DNA from: SLJN01 sp964505385
GTDB taxonomy: Bacteria; Bacteroidota; Rhodothermia; Balneolales; Natronogracilivirgulaceae
DNA length: 15,229 bases
Direction: 5' to 3'
NCBI GenBank assembly: GCA_964505385.1
Contig: CAZDIA010000056.1
Coordinates: forward strand, 1 to 15,229
Part shown: positions 14,194 to 15,229 of the stretch, piece after piece
How positions within the stretch are numbered: the stretch's first letter is position 1
Layout of the letters: every line of letters begins with the position of its first letter
Made by a program: the position numbers and the translations under genes
The notes under the pieces: model-generated
The model's database searches: none
What the model was told of the DNA's origin: nothing
The model's input: only the letters and a program-made list of their open reading frames with translations

Positions 14194-14820
14194 TCAACTA
14201 TTATAAATTTCAACCACTTTACCTTTAGGTCCTGGAACCGCACCTTTAACCATTAACAGGTTTGACTCTGGGATGACTTTAACCAATAATAAGTTTTTGG
14301 TTTTCACCCTGGCGTTACCGGACCGACCGGCCATTTTAATTCCTTTAAAAACTCGTGATGGATCAGACATCTGCCCGATTGAACCGGGAGCTCTTTCACG
14401 ATCTTTCTGACCATGGGTAGCATCTCCTACCCCGGAAAATCCGTGTCTTTTAACAACACCCTCAAAGCCCTTACCTTTTGAATACCCGACTACATCTACA
14501 TAGGTATTCTCAGTAAAAACATCGTCCACTTTCAGAGTATCGCCAACTCCAGCTTCTTCTGGAATGAAATCTCTGAATTCCTTGACGTACCGCTTCGGCG
14601 AGGTATTTGCTTTAGCAAAATGTCCCTTTAACGCCTTTGTCGTTACTTTTTCTCTTTTCTCGCCCATTGCGACTTGTACGGCATTATACCCGTCGGAATC
14701 GTCCTGTTTAATCTGGGTAATTACACAGGGCTCTACTTCAATTACAGTAACAGGAACAGATGATCCGTTATCTGTAAATACACTTGTCATTCCGACTTTT
14801 TTGCCTAATAATCCACTCAT
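14194..14820 (-). CDS. rplC: Large-subunit ribosomal protein L3 (uL3)
   Basis: L3 is an early 50S assembly protein whose extended loop comes close to the peptidyl transferase centre. The 208 residues start MSGLLGKKVGMTSVFTDNG. The loop appears as HGQKDRERAPGSIGQMSDPS (136-155), followed by RVFKGIKMAGRSG. Q150 lies in the position of the glutamine that PrmB methylates in E. coli, so the target residue is present, though whether it is modified is unknown. Length equals the E. coli protein (209). It begins 25 bases after rpsJ with an ATG and no Shine-Dalgarno sequence. Confidence 0.99.
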   Translation of the reverse strand: MSGLLGKKVGMTSVFTDNGSSVPVTVIEVEPCVITQIKQDDSDGYNAVQVAMGEKREKVTTKALKGHFAKANTSPKRYVKEFRDFIPEEAGVGDTLKVDDVFTENTYVDVVGYSKGKGFEGVVKRHGFSGVGDATHGQKDRERAPGSIGQMSDPSRVFKGIKMAGRSGNARVKTKNLLLVKVIPESNLLMVKGAVPGPKGKVVEIYNS

Positions 14821-14845
14821 TGAAGCTATCCGTTAGCTTTCAGGG

Positions 14846-15157
14846 TTATACTTTAATTTCTACATCTACACCGGAGGGTAGCTCCAGTTTCATCAGCGAG
14901 TCCACCGTTTGTGAACCCGTCGACAGAATGTCAATCAGCCTTTTATGTGAACGGGATTCGAATTGTTCCCTTGACTTCTTATTCACGTGAACTGACCGAT
15001 TGACTGTAAATATACTCTTATCGGTAGGCAGTGGTATCGGTCCGGATACCACTGCACCAGTCGACTTAACTGTTTTGATTATCTTCTCTGCTGATTTATC
15101 GATCAGATTGTGATCGTATGATTTCAGCTTTATGCGAATTTTTTGCTGTGTAGCCAC
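14846..15157 (-). CDS. rpsJ: Small-subunit ribosomal protein S10 (uS10), GTG start
   Basis: S10 is a 30S head protein that also acts in transcription antitermination as NusE and links NusG to the ribosome. The 103 residues equal the E. coli length. Key segments are KIRIKLKSYDHNLIDKSAEK, GPIPLPTDKSIFTV and HVNKKSREQFE. V58 matches E. coli V57, where changes give tetracycline or tigecycline resistance; it is wild type. The start codon is GTG at 15157-15155, and no in-frame ATG nearby fits the family N-terminus. It starts 17 bases after the tuf stop. Confidence 0.98.
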   Translation of the reverse strand: MATQQKIRIKLKSYDHNLIDKSAEKIIKTVKSTGAVVSGPIPLPTDKSIFTVNRSVHVNKKSREQFESRSHKRLIDILSTGSQTVDSLMKLELPSGVDVEIKV

Positions 15158-15174
15158 TGAGATAACCGGATTGT

Positions 15175-15229
15175 TTAATCTATAATTTTACTTACCACGC
15201 CGGCGCCTACGGTTCGGCCTCCCTCACGG
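15175..15229 (-). CDS. tuf: Elongation factor Tu, C-terminal end only (cut by window edge)
   Basis: The last 17 codons and the stop codon of a gene entering from the right edge read REGGRTVGAGVVSKIID. This is the conserved end of the third beta-barrel domain of EF-Tu and does not match the end of EF-G. The rest of the gene lies outside the window. EF-Tu delivers aminoacyl-tRNA to the ribosome. Its position 17 bases before rpsJ implies that the str cluster (rpsL-rpsG-fusA-tuf) probably runs straight into the S10 cluster here; only the tuf end is seen. Confidence 0.95.
   Translation of the reverse strand, partial: REGGRTVGAGVVSKIID

Noticed and set aside
180..15229. CRISPR array, mobile element, phage or defence genes
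   Set aside because: No direct-repeat arrays, transposase-like proteins or target-site duplications were seen. The region is entirely conserved housekeeping genes.

Overview
The window is one uninterrupted, minus-strand run of translation and transcription genes: the end of a tuf gene followed by the fused S10, spc and alpha ribosomal-protein operons. Read in the direction of transcription (from high to low coordinates) the order is tuf (C-terminal end only), rpsJ, rplC, rplD, rplW, rplB, rpsS, rplV, rpsC, rplP, rpmC, rpsQ, rplN, rplX, rplE, rpsN, rpsH, rplF, rplR, rpsE, rplO, secY, map, infA, rpmJ, rpsM, rpsK, rpsD, rpoA, rplQ. No gap between genes exceeds 38 bases, and rplD/rplW overlap by 4 bases. 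I see no internal promoter or terminator I would defend. A perfect 17-bp hairpin follows rplQ. Past it is a separate promoter on the same strand, firing out of the left edge of the window.

The organism is most likely a member of the Bacteroidota in the broad sense (the Balneolota/Rhodothermota side is a reasonable guess, not proven). The evidence is fourfold. Nearly all starts lack a Shine-Dalgarno sequence. The left-edge promoter carries the TAnnTTTG element typical of this group. S14, S4 and L36 are all of the cysteine-poor, zinc-free type. L2 and RpoA have sequences resembling Bacteroidota homologues. Base composition is moderate and slightly AT-rich, with no compositional break suggesting transfer.

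Region by region: 15229-13231 carries the tuf end and the start of the S10 cluster (S10, L3, L4, L23). 13217-10008 carries L2, S19, L22, S3, L16, L29 and S17. 9987-6019 is the spc cluster (L14, L24, L5, S14, S8, L6, L18, S5, L15), with no L30 gene between S5 and L15. 5989-3514 holds secY, map, infA and rpmJ. 3512-180 is the alpha cluster (S13, S11, S4, RNA polymerase alpha, L17). Positions 179-1 hold the operon terminator and the start of the next transcription unit.

These genes together supply about half of the ribosomal proteins, the protein-export channel, the enzyme that trims initiator methionine, initiation factor 1 and the RNA polymerase assembly subunit. This is a housekeeping region and I found no undescribed system. 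The most notable points are a very long charged C-terminal tail on L17, the absence of L30, a TTG start on rpsC that has the only convincing Shine-Dalgarno-like sequence in the operon, and an altered conserved loop in L2.
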